Assembly: GCA_009702465.1 (NCBI GenBank)
Contig: WLHY01000028.1
Coordinates: 1 to 9,267 of the forward strand
Length of the DNA stretch: 9,267 bases
Direction of reading: 5' to 3'
From: Actinomycetota bacterium
Lineage (GTDB): Bacteria; Actinomycetota; Actinomycetes; Nanopelagicales; Nanopelagicaceae
In this document: positions 1 to 6,278 of the stretch, piece after piece
Layout: every line of letters starts with the position of its first letter
Position numbering within the stretch: the stretch's first letter is position 1
Made by a program: the position numbers and the translations under genes
The notes under the pieces: generated by a model
Database searches by the model: none
The model's input: the letters and a program-made list of their open reading frames with translations, nothing else
What the model was told of the DNA's origin: nothing

Positions 1-2
1 GA

Positions 3-89
3 GATGCTCATACCGCTTGGGTAGATGAGCAGGGAGATAAGAAGATTTTGCTAGGCATACCAACACTTGCCTCACTTAAATCTCTATGA
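3..89 (+). CDS. miaB: C-terminal end of a probable tRNA methylthiotransferase MiaB (partial)
   Basis: An open frame enters from the left edge and stops at TGA 87-89; 28 residues are visible, starting DAHTAW and ending LLGIPTLASLKSL. The fragment has no catalytic motif. Two things suggest MiaB, the radical-SAM enzyme that adds a methylthio group to prenylated A37 of tRNA. Actinobacterial MiaB proteins, as I recall them, end with a GDA-like segment followed some residues later by an LG[MLI]P motif, and the first two bases here (GA) allow a Gly before DA. In addition miaB commonly lies upstream of miaA in Actinobacteria, and the two enzymes act on the same tRNA position. The stop overlaps the miaA start (ATGA). 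A different gene, such as the dioxygenase-like protein often found between miaB and miaA, is not excluded. Confidence 0.5.
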   Translation, partial: DAHTAWVDEQGDKKILLGIPTLASLKSL

Positions 90-988
90 GTTTAATAATT
101 ATTTGTGGCGCCACCGCAACTGGCAAAAGTGATTTAGCGGTAGCGGTCGCAAAGCAGATTGATGCAGAGATCATTAATGCCGATTCCATGCAGCTTTACA
201 AGGGAATGGATATTGGCACTGCTAAATTAACCCTGGCCGAGCGCGATGGCGTGCCCCATCATTTAATTGATTTACTTGAGATCAAAGAGGAGGCAAATGT
301 CTCTTGGTATCAAAATTTAGCAAGAACCAAAATTGATGAATTAATTGCAGCAGGTAAATCTGTTGTTGTAGTTGGTGGCACCGGCCTATATATAAAGGCG
401 ATATTAGATGAGTTAAATTTTCCAGATACCGATCCAAAGGTGCGCCAGCAGATTACCGATGAGGCGGAAAAACTTGGCAATGATGTAATGCATCAACGCT
501 TATCAAAGTTAGATCCAGCTGCTGCGGTAGCAATTCCAAAGGAGAATATTCGTCGGGTAATTAGAGCGCTAGAGGTGATTGAGTTAACTGGAAAGCCATT
601 TACCGCCAATCTGCCAAGAGAGGAGAGCAGCAGATATCCAGCAGCTCAACAATTTGGTTTAGTACTAGATCGAGAGAATCTAGATGCCCGAATTGATAAG
701 CGAGTTGAGGATATGTGGGATAAAGGTTTTGCCCGTGAGGTTTCCCTGCTGATGACAAAGGGATTAGAGGATGCAACAACTGCGAAGATGGCGTTGGGGT
801 ATAAACAAATAATGGATTACTTAAATGGTGAATCTACTGAAGAGTTTGCGAAAGAGGAGACTAAACGGGTTTCTCGTGCATACGCCAGAAGGCAGGAGAC
901 CTGGTTCTCTCGGGATGATCGAATTAAATGGTTGGCACCTGATACTTTGGCGGCGCGTATGGAAAAGCTATTGGTTAGTATTAATTAA
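86..988 (+). CDS. miaA: tRNA dimethylallyltransferase (tRNA A37 isopentenyltransferase) MiaA
   Basis: Transfers a dimethylallyl group from dimethylallyl diphosphate to N6 of adenosine 37 in tRNAs reading codons that start with U. The 300-residue product has the normal family length. Visible motifs are the P-loop GATATGKS (residues 8-15), the catalytic Asp in ADSMQLY (D33), DIGTAK (42-47), GVPHHLID (55-62) and GGTGLY (97-102, with the conserved Thr99). The RRVIRALEV segment that follows is typical of the family. The start at 86 shares ATGA with the upstream stop and no Shine-Dalgarno sequence precedes it, so translation is probably coupled. The 3' end overlaps dapF by one base (TAATG). It is the second gene of a five-gene overlapping operon and probably works in sequence with MiaB. 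Confidence 0.97.
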   Translation: MSLIIICGATATGKSDLAVAVAKQIDAEIINADSMQLYKGMDIGTAKLTLAERDGVPHHLIDLLEIKEEANVSWYQNLARTKIDELIAAGKSVVVVGGTGLYIKAILDELNFPDTDPKVRQQITDEAEKLGNDVMHQRLSKLDPAAAVAIPKENIRRVIRALEVIELTGKPFTANLPREESSRYPAAQQFGLVLDRENLDARIDKRVEDMWDKGFAREVSLLMTKGLEDATTAKMALGYKQIMDYLNGESTEEFAKEETKRVSRAYARRQETWFSRDDRIKWLAPDTLAARMEKLLVSIN

Positions 989-1782
989 TGGTTTTAGGCA
1001 CATACGGTCACGGCACCCACAATGATTTTGTGCTGGTATTTGATGGTGAAGATAAATTAACCTTTTCAGCAGAGCAGGTAAAGCGAATCTGTGATCGCAA
1101 TACCGGTATCGGTGCAGATGGCTTTATTAGAATTACTAAAGAGAACAATCAATGGTTTATGGATTATCGAAATGCTGATGGCTCGATCGCTGAGATGTGT
1201 GGCAACGGGATTCGAGTAATGGCTCGTTACCTGCAAGAGCGCAATCATCAACCAAGTGGCATCTATTCAATAAATACCCGCGCTGGTCGAAAGTTTTTAG
1301 CGGTGCCAGATACTGGTGATATCTCAGTCAACATGGGGCAGGTATCTCAGGTAGCAGGTGAGATTAACGCGGTTGAAGGTGGAAATACTTACCGCGGTTT
1401 AAATATTGATATGGGAAATCCGCATGCTGTTGTATTTGTTGATGATTTATCCAAGGTTGGAGATTTAAAAACCGCGCCAGCAGTAACACCAGCAGATGCC
1501 TACCCAGAGGGTGTAAATGTTGAGTTTGTGCAATTTACTGGCGACAATCAGTTAAAGATGCGGGTCTTTGAACGTGGGGTTGGTGAGACACAATCATGTG
1601 GCACCGGCACTTGCGCGGTTGCACTTGCTGCAACTATTGAAAGCAAAAAATCACTACCAATTAAATGGATTATTAATCCACCAGGCGGTCAATTAATTGT
1701 AGAGATTGATGGCCACAGCAACGCCACATTGATTGGGCCAGCGGTTATTGAGAAGGATGTTGAATTGGATAAGTATTTGTGA
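988..1782 (+). CDS. dapF: diaminopimelate epimerase DapF
   Basis: Interconverts LL- and meso-diaminopimelate in the cytoplasm, giving the precursor of lysine and of the peptidoglycan cross-link residue. The 264-residue product has the N-terminal GHGTHNDF segment (residues 7-14), RNTGIGADG (37-45), and both catalytic cysteines of this cofactor-free epimerase: Cys71 in EMCGNGIR and Cys204 in the ERGVGETQSCGTG segment. The DMGNPHAVVFVDD block of the second half is also present. The start at 988 overlaps the miaA stop by one base, and the stop overlaps the GTG of hflX by four bases (GTGA). The miaA-dapF-hflX order is typical of Actinobacteria. Nothing appears truncated or unusual. Confidence 0.97.
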   Translation: MVLGTYGHGTHNDFVLVFDGEDKLTFSAEQVKRICDRNTGIGADGFIRITKENNQWFMDYRNADGSIAEMCGNGIRVMARYLQERNHQPSGIYSINTRAGRKFLAVPDTGDISVNMGQVSQVAGEINAVEGGNTYRGLNIDMGNPHAVVFVDDLSKVGDLKTAPAVTPADAYPEGVNVEFVQFTGDNQLKMRVFERGVGETQSCGTGTCAVALAATIESKKSLPIKWIINPPGGQLIVEIDGHSNATLIGPAVIEKDVELDKYL

Positions 1783-3209
1783 TTGATAAAACAGGTAATG
1801 ATAATTTAGATATTGAAACCTTAATTCGGGAAAATGCCGAAGCGGTTGCAGAGTATGAATCATCTGAAAATGTTGAAAGTAAACAACAGGATTTACAAGA
1901 TCGCCAGGCACTGCGCCGGGTTGCTGGTCTTTCTACTGAGTTACAAGATGTTAGTGATGCTGAGTATCGCCAATTAAGGTTAGAGAAGGTAGTTCTAGTT
2001 GGAGTTTGGACCCAAGGCAGCGCACTTGATGCCGAGAACTCATTAAAGGAGTTAGCAGCTCTTGCTGAAACTGCTGGCTCACAAGTTATGGAAGGTCTAA
2101 TCCAGCGACGAGATAAAGCAGACTCGGCAACATTTATTGGCTCAGGTAAGGTAACTGAGGTTCGCCAAGCGGTTGTTGCAACTGGTGCAGATACAGTTGT
2201 TTGTGATGGTGAGTTATCACCTGCGCAACTTCGCACCCTTGAACAAAAGGTTAAGGTAAAGGTAATTGATCGAACTGCGTTGATTTTAGATATCTTCGCA
2301 CAGCATGCAAAGAGTCGTGAGGGTAAGGCCCAAGTTGAGTTAGCGCAGATGTCATATATGTTGCCGCGACTTCGTGGTTGGGGTGATTCACTATCTCGCC
2401 AAGCAGGTGGAATTGGTGGTCGCGGACCAGGTGAGACCAAGATTGAAACAGATCGTCGCCGCATTAATGACAAGATGGCAAAGTTACGCCGCGAGATTAA
2501 AGAGATGAAGATATCTCGAGATACTAAACGCAATGAGCGCCGGCGAAACAATATTCCATCAGTTGCAATTGCTGGTTACACAAATGCTGGTAAATCATCA
2601 CTACTAAATCACCTAACTGGTGCTGGTGTGTTAGTTGAGAATGCTTTGTTTGCCACCTTAGATCCAACAGTTCGTAAGACGCAAACACATGATGGTCGAA
2701 TCTATACATTGGTTGACACAGTTGGTTTTGTTCGACATCTGCCGCACCAATTAGTTGAAGCCTTTAAATCAACACTGGAAGAGGTATCAGAGGCGGATTT
2801 AATTGTGCACCTAGTCGATGGTGCCCACCCAGATCCAATGGAGCAGATCCGTGCCGTTCGAGAGGTAATTGATGATATTGGTGGCGGTGAGATCATGGAG
2901 ATCATCGCAATTAATAAGGCCGATGTTGCAAAGCCAGAGGTAGTAATGGAGCTACTTCGCCGTGAATCAAATGCTTATGCAATTTCAGCGCGCACCGGTT
3001 ACGGCGTCGATAATTTAATTAAGGCGATAGAGGCTGCTCTGCCAAAGCCAAAGGTTGAGATTAATGTCGTAATTCCATTTAATCGTGGCGATCTAGTAAG
3101 TGCGGTACATGAGCGTGGTGAGATTATTTCCCAGGAGTATTTGCCAGAGGGCACCAAGTTGCATGCAATGGTAGATGGCGCACTAGCTCGAAAAATTGAA
3201 TTACTGTGA
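1779..3209 (+). CDS. hflX: ribosome-associated GTPase HflX
   Basis: HflX is a GTPase that binds the 50S subunit and splits or rescues stalled ribosomes, often under heat or antibiotic stress. The 476-residue product has a variable acidic N-terminus (about 1-45), the HflX nucleotide-binding-like domain with VERY conserved blocks RALRRVAGLSTEL-like at about 43-55, IGSGK and DRTALILDIFA, and the glycine-rich linker LRGWGDSLSRQ...RGPGETKIE. The G domain follows: G1 GYTNAGKS (266-273), G3 DTVGF (313-317), G4 NKAD (379-382) and G5 SAR (403-405), then a C-terminal domain of about 55 residues. The GTG start at 1779 overlaps the dapF stop; no internal ATG is early enough to keep the conserved N-terminal domain. 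The stop overlaps the GTG of the next gene (GTGA). Confidence 0.96.
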   Translation: MIDKTGNDNLDIETLIRENAEAVAEYESSENVESKQQDLQDRQALRRVAGLSTELQDVSDAEYRQLRLEKVVLVGVWTQGSALDAENSLKELAALAETAGSQVMEGLIQRRDKADSATFIGSGKVTEVRQAVVATGADTVVCDGELSPAQLRTLEQKVKVKVIDRTALILDIFAQHAKSREGKAQVELAQMSYMLPRLRGWGDSLSRQAGGIGGRGPGETKIETDRRRINDKMAKLRREIKEMKISRDTKRNERRRNNIPSVAIAGYTNAGKSSLLNHLTGAGVLVENALFATLDPTVRKTQTHDGRIYTLVDTVGFVRHLPHQLVEAFKSTLEEVSEADLIVHLVDGAHPDPMEQIRAVREVIDDIGGGEIMEIIAINKADVAKPEVVMELLRRESNAYAISARTGYGVDNLIKAIEAALPKPKVEINVVIPFNRGDLVSAVHERGEIISQEYLPEGTKLHAMVDGALARKIELL

Positions 3210-3880
3210 CATTACTGCTGGCGTTAAAGTTATTTTTAGCACCATTTTTTGTCTGGATCATCTCTATCCTGCAAAGTAGATACAGCGCTCGAATGGGTGG
3301 CTTATTTCTTGGCCTACCTCTTACTACCGGCCCCTTTGTTTTAATTGTTGGCTTACAAGAGGGTCAATCCTTTGCCAAAACTGCAGCTGTTGGCGTCTTA
3401 ATTGGCCAATTATCCTTAATTATTTTCTCTTATGTTTATGCATTAGCTGCTGGAAATCTTAAGTGGGGCAGGGCGATCACAGTTGCCACCATTGCAGTTT
3501 GTATAAGCGGTTATATCTTCAATCAAATTAACTTTTCAGATATTGGTGCAATGATCTCCTTATTCTTTCTTTGGGCGATCGCGCTGGCACTCTTTCCAGC
3601 TTATGAAAAACCGGTAGATAAGGTAACGGCGCCTAAGTGGGAGTTACCAGTGAGGTTGCTGACTACCATGGTTCTAATCTTGGTTTTAACAGGTGTTGCA
3701 AACACTTTGGGCTCAAGAGTCTCTGGTGCTTTATCTACCTATCCAGTCATAATCTCTGTGCTTGGTGCATTCTCACATCGACGCAATGGGCCGGCGCATT
3801 TAATCTCAACATTACAAGCGTTGATTCAAGCGCTGCCAATTACCTCTGTCGTTATGATCGCTTTAATCTTCACCTTATAA
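3206..3880 (+). CDS. polytopic membrane protein with two similar halves (GlpM-like, function unknown)
   Basis: The 224-residue product is almost entirely hydrophobic, with about seven or eight likely membrane segments and a short charged loop near 134-150. I do not recognise a characterised function. An internal repeat is visible: R-x-x-G, a proline nine residues after the Arg, and a glycine fifteen after the proline occur at R29/G32/P38/G53 and again at R171/G174/P180/G195, an offset of exactly 142 residues. Each half resembles, in general pattern only, the small GlpM-type membrane proteins with an AGL...P core; that is an inference from memory. The GTG start overlaps the hflX stop by four bases, making this the last gene of the miaA operon. 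No terminator hairpin is seen in the 33 bases after it. Confidence 0.8.
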   Translation: MTLLLALKLFLAPFFVWIISILQSRYSARMGGLFLGLPLTTGPFVLIVGLQEGQSFAKTAAVGVLIGQLSLIIFSYVYALAAGNLKWGRAITVATIAVCISGYIFNQINFSDIGAMISLFFLWAIALALFPAYEKPVDKVTAPKWELPVRLLTTMVLILVLTGVANTLGSRVSGALSTYPVIISVLGAFSHRRNGPAHLISTLQALIQALPITSVVMIALIFTL

Positions 3881-3901
3881 GTATTTAGCTTTATCTGCCA
3901 G

Positions 3902-3907
3902 TAAACT
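3902..3907 (+). promoter_or_regulatory. probable -10 element for a leaderless nuclease mRNA
   Basis: TAAACT fits the actinobacterial -10 pattern TANNNT. It is followed by exactly six bases and then the ATG at 3914, so transcription would start on the A of the start codon. No Shine-Dalgarno sequence precedes that ATG, which agrees with a leaderless mRNA. No convincing -35 element is seen. The assignment rests on this spacing, which recurs at four other genes in the window. Confidence 0.5.
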
Positions 3908-3913
3908 AATTAG

Positions 3914-4579
3914 ATGAGACGGTTTGGATCTACCTTATTAATCACCGCTCTATTAATTCCTATCTCACCAGCAACTGGGGTTGAAAGTTCGACCGCTAAT
4001 TCACCAGCTAATAAATCTCAATATGAAGCGGCATTAAGCTCATTAAATAAGTTGCCAGTCAAAGGTCGCGCACCAAAGAGTGGGTATAGCCGAGATAAAT
4101 TTCCACATTGGCGGGATCCAGATCGCAATGGTTGTGATGCCAGAAATGATATTTTAAAGCGAGATCTAACGATGGTTGTCTTTAGTGCAGGTAGTGATAA
4201 TTGCAAGGTAATTGCCGGCAGATTATTAGACCCTTTCAGCAATAAAGAGATTATCTTTGATCTAAGCCAATCCTCATCAAATATTGATATCGACCATGTG
4301 GTTGCGCTATCAAATGCTTGGCAGACCGGTGGCTTTCAATTAACCACTCTGCAGCGAACAAACTTTGCCAATGATCCACTTAATCTCATTGCTGTTGATT
4401 TTAGATTAAATCGGCAAAAGGGTGATGGTGATGCGGCTACCTGGTTGCCACCATATAAGTCCTACCGGTGCACTTACGTTACACGCCAAGTTTTAGTTAA
4501 AGAGAGGTACAGGTTGTGGGTAACACCGCCAGAGAAAGCGGCAATCAGTAAGTTGCTAGATAGCTGTCTTAAAGATTAA
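3914..4579 (+). CDS. secreted HNH-type nuclease, DUF1524 family
   Basis: The 221-residue product begins with a signal peptide: basic MRR, a hydrophobic core to about residue 19, and possible cleavage near 20-22. The mature part carries an HNH/DUF1524 nuclease signature: IDIDHVVAL with the general-base His128, NDPLNL with Asn157, and the block around N166, K169 and GDGDAATWLPP. Four cysteines (C74, C97, C186, C218) could form two disulfides outside the membrane. Family members in Actinobacteria are usually exported and are presumed to cleave extracellular DNA or RNA; a nutrient-scavenging role is inference. No immunity gene adjoins it, which argues mildly against a toxin. It is transcribed singly from its own probable leaderless promoter, and its stop overlaps the convergent tspO stop by four bases. 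Confidence 0.88.
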   Translation: MRRFGSTLLITALLIPISPATGVESSTANSPANKSQYEAALSSLNKLPVKGRAPKSGYSRDKFPHWRDPDRNGCDARNDILKRDLTMVVFSAGSDNCKVIAGRLLDPFSNKEIIFDLSQSSSNIDIDHVVALSNAWQTGGFQLTTLQRTNFANDPLNLIAVDFRLNRQKGDGDAATWLPPYKSYRCTYVTRQVLVKERYRLWVTPPEKAAISKLLDSCLKD

Positions 4580-5040
4580 TTAAGTCGGGCGTAATTCCAA
4601 CTAAGAAATGAAGCGATTGAGACCCAAATTTGGTATGGCACCAATAGCAGACCAATGCCTACTGAAACCTTAAAGGCGATAATTAATAATGGAATCGTTA
4701 GGATGGCAACCAGGGTTAATGCCGCAGAGGCAGCCGATAAATTATGTGGTTGATAAAATTGATAAGCCCAAGTTAAAGCGCAGGCGATGCTGACCGCAAA
4801 GATACCTAGGTAAGTAATCACCCAACCAGTACTAAGACGTTGCGAAACATTTACCGCGGCAACTCCTAAAACAATAAAGTTGTACGGCCAAATTACGCCA
4901 AAGATAAAATCAGGTGGCTGCCATTTTGGGGCGTTTAAGGATCGATACCAATTATCACCAGTATTGACCCAGAGGCCAGAGCCGATCGCATAAACCAGAA
5001 CTAGTGCAATACCTGCAATCGAGCCAGCTGCCTTGATCAT
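4576..5040 (-). CDS. tspO: TspO/MBR family tryptophan-rich membrane protein
   Basis: TspO proteins are small five-helix membrane proteins that bind porphyrins and other tetrapyrroles or sterols, and in bacteria are linked to responses to light, oxygen and stress. The 154-residue product has normal length, five likely membrane helices and the family hallmarks: WYRSLNAPKWQPPDFIF at about 31-47 (the conserved WY..L..P.W.PP segment), FGVIWP at 47-52, a tryptophan-containing middle helix near 90, and a C-terminal PYQIWVSIASFLSWNYARLN block. It starts at an ATG (5038-5040) preceded by TAGAGT and six bases, so the mRNA is probably leaderless. The gene converges with the secreted nuclease (stops overlap by four bases) and diverges from the small membrane protein at 5139. 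The ligand cannot be read from sequence. Confidence 0.9.
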   Translation of the reverse strand: MIKAAGSIAGIALVLVYAIGSGLWVNTGDNWYRSLNAPKWQPPDFIFGVIWPYNFIVLGVAAVNVSQRLSTGWVITYLGIFAVSIACALTWAYQFYQPHNLSAASAALTLVAILTIPLLIIAFKVSVGIGLLLVPYQIWVSIASFLSWNYARLN

Positions 5041-5046
5041 AAAGCG

Positions 5047-5052
5047 ACTCTA
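5047..5052 (-). promoter_or_regulatory. probable -10 element of tspO
   Basis: On the minus strand TAGAGT (TANNNT pattern) is followed by six bases and the tspO ATG, placing the transcript start on the start codon. No clear -35 is present. An imperfect inverted repeat just upstream (arms CCTAT 5058-5062 and ATAGG 5070-5074) lies where an activator or repressor could bind. Confidence 0.5.
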
Positions 5053-5057
5053 TCCCA

Positions 5058-5074
5058 CCTATTCAACAGATAGG
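5058..5074. repeat. short inverted repeat in the tspO / small membrane protein divergent promoter region
   Basis: CCTAT, seven bases, ATAGG. An overlapping outer pair, ATCCC 5052-5056 and GGGAT 5073-5077, extends the symmetry. It lies directly upstream of the tspO -10 element in the region between divergent genes. A regulator binding site is possible; five-base arms can also arise by chance. Confidence 0.3.
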
Positions 5075-5127
5075 GATCAAAGCGTTACTGTCGGTAGCAG
5101 TTGCTAACTTTCTCTCCTAACCACTGC

Positions 5128-5133
5128 AAGGAG
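5128..5133 (+). promoter_or_regulatory. Shine-Dalgarno sequence that fixes the start of the small membrane protein at 5139
   Basis: AAGGAG lies five bases before ATG 5139-5141. The longer in-frame GTG start at 5133 begins on the last base of this element, so it cannot be the start served by it. This is one of only two strong ribosome binding sites in the window; the other precedes ribD. AGGAG can also pair with CTCCT at 5114-5118. Confidence 0.8.
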
Positions 5134-5138
5134 TGCCG

Positions 5139-5528
5139 ATGTTTGAGTTTCTATTCCTCTTCACCTTGATCTACCTCTTTCTAAATCGCAAGAAGCGAAA
5201 GAAGAAAAGCCTAGATACTGAGTTAAAGGATCTCCTTGAATCCTCCAGTGATGCCACAGGGATTGCTTTGGATATTAAGAATTACCTGCTGCGTGTTTTA
5301 GATGATGATAAAAATGATCGAGAGAAGTTTAATGATGATCAACTGGCACAGGCACAACGAATCTTTGATCGCGCCGGCCCTAGCTCACTCTTTTGGATGA
5401 CTGAGATTGCAGCACAGATGACACTTCTTGCAACTGCCCAATTAAATGGAATACCAACCAATGTTGGCCAAGAGGTAAAAGAGGGGGCAACACCTGAAGA
5501 GATAATTGATGCGGTGGTAAAGATCTAA
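5139..5528 (+). CDS. small single-pass membrane-anchored protein of unknown function
   Basis: I do not recognise this 129-residue protein. It opens with a hydrophobic stretch (about residues 1-14, rich in Phe, Leu and Tyr), followed at once by the strongly basic run NRKKRKKK, the usual mark of an N-terminal anchor with the remainder in the cytoplasm. The soluble part is acidic and predicted helical (DTELKDLLESSSDATGIALD, then DDDKNDREKFNDDQ), with a moderately hydrophobic segment near 83-105 and an acidic C-terminus. The start is ATG 5139, chosen from the AAGGAG at 5128-5133. It diverges from tspO, and its stop abuts the convergent DUF1801 gene with no intervening base. Length, base composition and codon use look like those of its neighbours, so it is probably a real resident gene. 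Confidence 0.75.
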   Translation: MFEFLFLFTLIYLFLNRKKRKKKSLDTELKDLLESSSDATGIALDIKNYLLRVLDDDKNDREKFNDDQLAQAQRIFDRAGPSSLFWMTEIAAQMTLLATAQLNGIPTNVGQEVKEGATPEEIIDAVVKI

Positions 5529-6080
5529 TTACAGCTCTTTTACTCGAACCTTAACAATATCCTGCAGCAACTTAGCATTTACCTTCCAGTCAACCGGCAC
5601 TTGGATAGTTTTCTTATTGGTCTTGTAATCCACCAATCGATCAGCAAATCGCGTTATTACCTTATCGCCCCATGGGCCAAGCAAAATATGATTTTTTAAT
5701 ACCGAGACTCCTAGTATGTAATCATCACCTAACTTAAGCATTGGATGATTCCAGGCGATCACAATCTCCATCTTGGGATACTTAGCCTTAGCCGCTTTAA
5801 ATATTGCTTTAACCGTCTTCTTCTTTACTGGATCAAATGGCGCTAGATATTGATCAAGGGTATTAAATCTCTTTGCACTCTTTGAGCCACGTGTATACAT
5901 AACTAAGGCGTTGGCATGGGCTTGCGAAAATCCGTGGCTCTCTCGCAGGAAAGAAATCTGTTCTGGATACTTTTTGCCAGCAACCCGTTCCATCTGCTTA
6001 AACCAATGTGCCATTGGCATGCCATATCTCTTCTCAATCGATGGGAAGTGAGATTTGCGATCCGCTGTGGCCATTTCCAT
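5529..6080 (-). CDS. DUF4287 and DUF1801 (YdhG-like) domain protein
   Basis: The product has up to 183 residues in two recognised parts: a DUF4287-type N-terminus (HFPSIEKRYGMPMAHWF from about residue 11, and the HGFSQAHANALVMY segment), then a DUF1801 / YdhG-like domain from about 72 (FNTLDQYLAPFDP, KMEIVIAWNHPML, LKNHILLGPWG). YdhG of Bacillus was named an iron chaperone, but most family members have no demonstrated function and I make no specific claim. It is probably soluble, with no signal peptide or membrane helix. ATG 6078-6080 is the longest start; ATG 6072-6074, two codons later, is exactly six bases after TAAGAT and may be the true leaderless start. The stop abuts that of the small membrane protein at 5139-5528; the gene diverges from the 56-residue membrane protein. 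Confidence 0.88.
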   Translation of the reverse strand: MEMATADRKSHFPSIEKRYGMPMAHWFKQMERVAGKKYPEQISFLRESHGFSQAHANALVMYTRGSKSAKRFNTLDQYLAPFDPVKKKTVKAIFKAAKAKYPKMEIVIAWNHPMLKLGDDYILGVSVLKNHILLGPWGDKVITRFADRLVDYKTNKKTIQVPVDWKVNAKLLQDIVKVRVKEL

Positions 6081-6086
6081 ATCTTA
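6081..6086 (-). promoter_or_regulatory. possible -10 element of the DUF4287-DUF1801 gene
   Basis: Read on the minus strand this is TAAGAT. It touches the first ATG (6080) and is six bases before the second in-frame ATG (6074), so a leaderless transcript would start at the second. It lies ten bases from the oppositely oriented -10 at 6096-6101. Confidence 0.35.
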
Positions 6087-6095
6087 TTATTTGGT

Positions 6096-6101
6096 TATAG
6101 T
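6096..6101 (+). promoter_or_regulatory. probable -10 element of the 56-residue membrane protein gene
   Basis: TATAGT is close to the TATAAT consensus and is followed by six bases and ATG 6108, the leaderless geometry. It supports 6108 as the start rather than the much longer open frame reaching back into the opposite gene. No clear -35. Confidence 0.55.
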
Positions 6102-6107
6102 TCATGC

Positions 6108-6278
6108 ATGCTTGGCGGAATAAATAATGCGCTCTTTCTTCAAAGCCTAGGTGGTTTCGTGGCGCTGCTAATCTTTATTCCATTATTGCGTTGGACCTTT
6201 GACTCACCATCAATTAAGGCTGAGCGAGCCAGGCGAAGAGAGATTAAGAAATCCCTTCGCCGACTTAAACGCAAGTAA
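6108..6278 (+). CDS. 56-residue single-pass membrane protein with basic tail, function unknown
   Basis: The frame is open from 5916, but the upstream part only mirrors the opposite DUF4287 gene. From ATG 6108 the product is a coherent 56-residue protein: one membrane helix (about residues 8-28, LFLQSLGGFVALLIFIPLL), a short WTFDSPS linker, then a tail with about fourteen Lys/Arg in the last 21 residues (RARRREIKK, LRRLKRK). By the positive-inside rule the tail is cytoplasmic, where it could contact membrane lipid, RNA or an acidic partner. I do not recognise the family. The start is supported by TATAGT six bases before it. Its TAA stop directly abuts the heliorhodopsin stop (TAA then TTA, no gap). 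Confidence 0.65.
   Translation: MLGGINNALFLQSLGGFVALLIFIPLLRWTFDSPSIKAERARRREIKKSLRRLKRK

Noticed and set aside
1745..2551. A 268-codon open frame on the minus strand
   Set aside because: It lies opposite hflX, is rich in Arg and Ser, matches no family I know, and hflX is complete and conserved through the same stretch. It is a shadow frame.
3881..3913. Terminator after the hflX operon
   Set aside because: No inverted repeat with a T-run is found in these 33 bases. The operon may read through into the nuclease gene or end by a factor-dependent route.
5133..5138. GTG start two codons upstream of ATG 5139
   Set aside because: Its first base is part of the AAGGAG ribosome binding site, so it cannot be served by it.
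5916..6107. The 64-codon upstream extension of the small membrane protein
   Set aside because: It is antisense to the conserved DUF4287 N-terminus, has a Cys/His-rich composition with no protein-like pattern, and a leaderless promoter points to ATG 6108.
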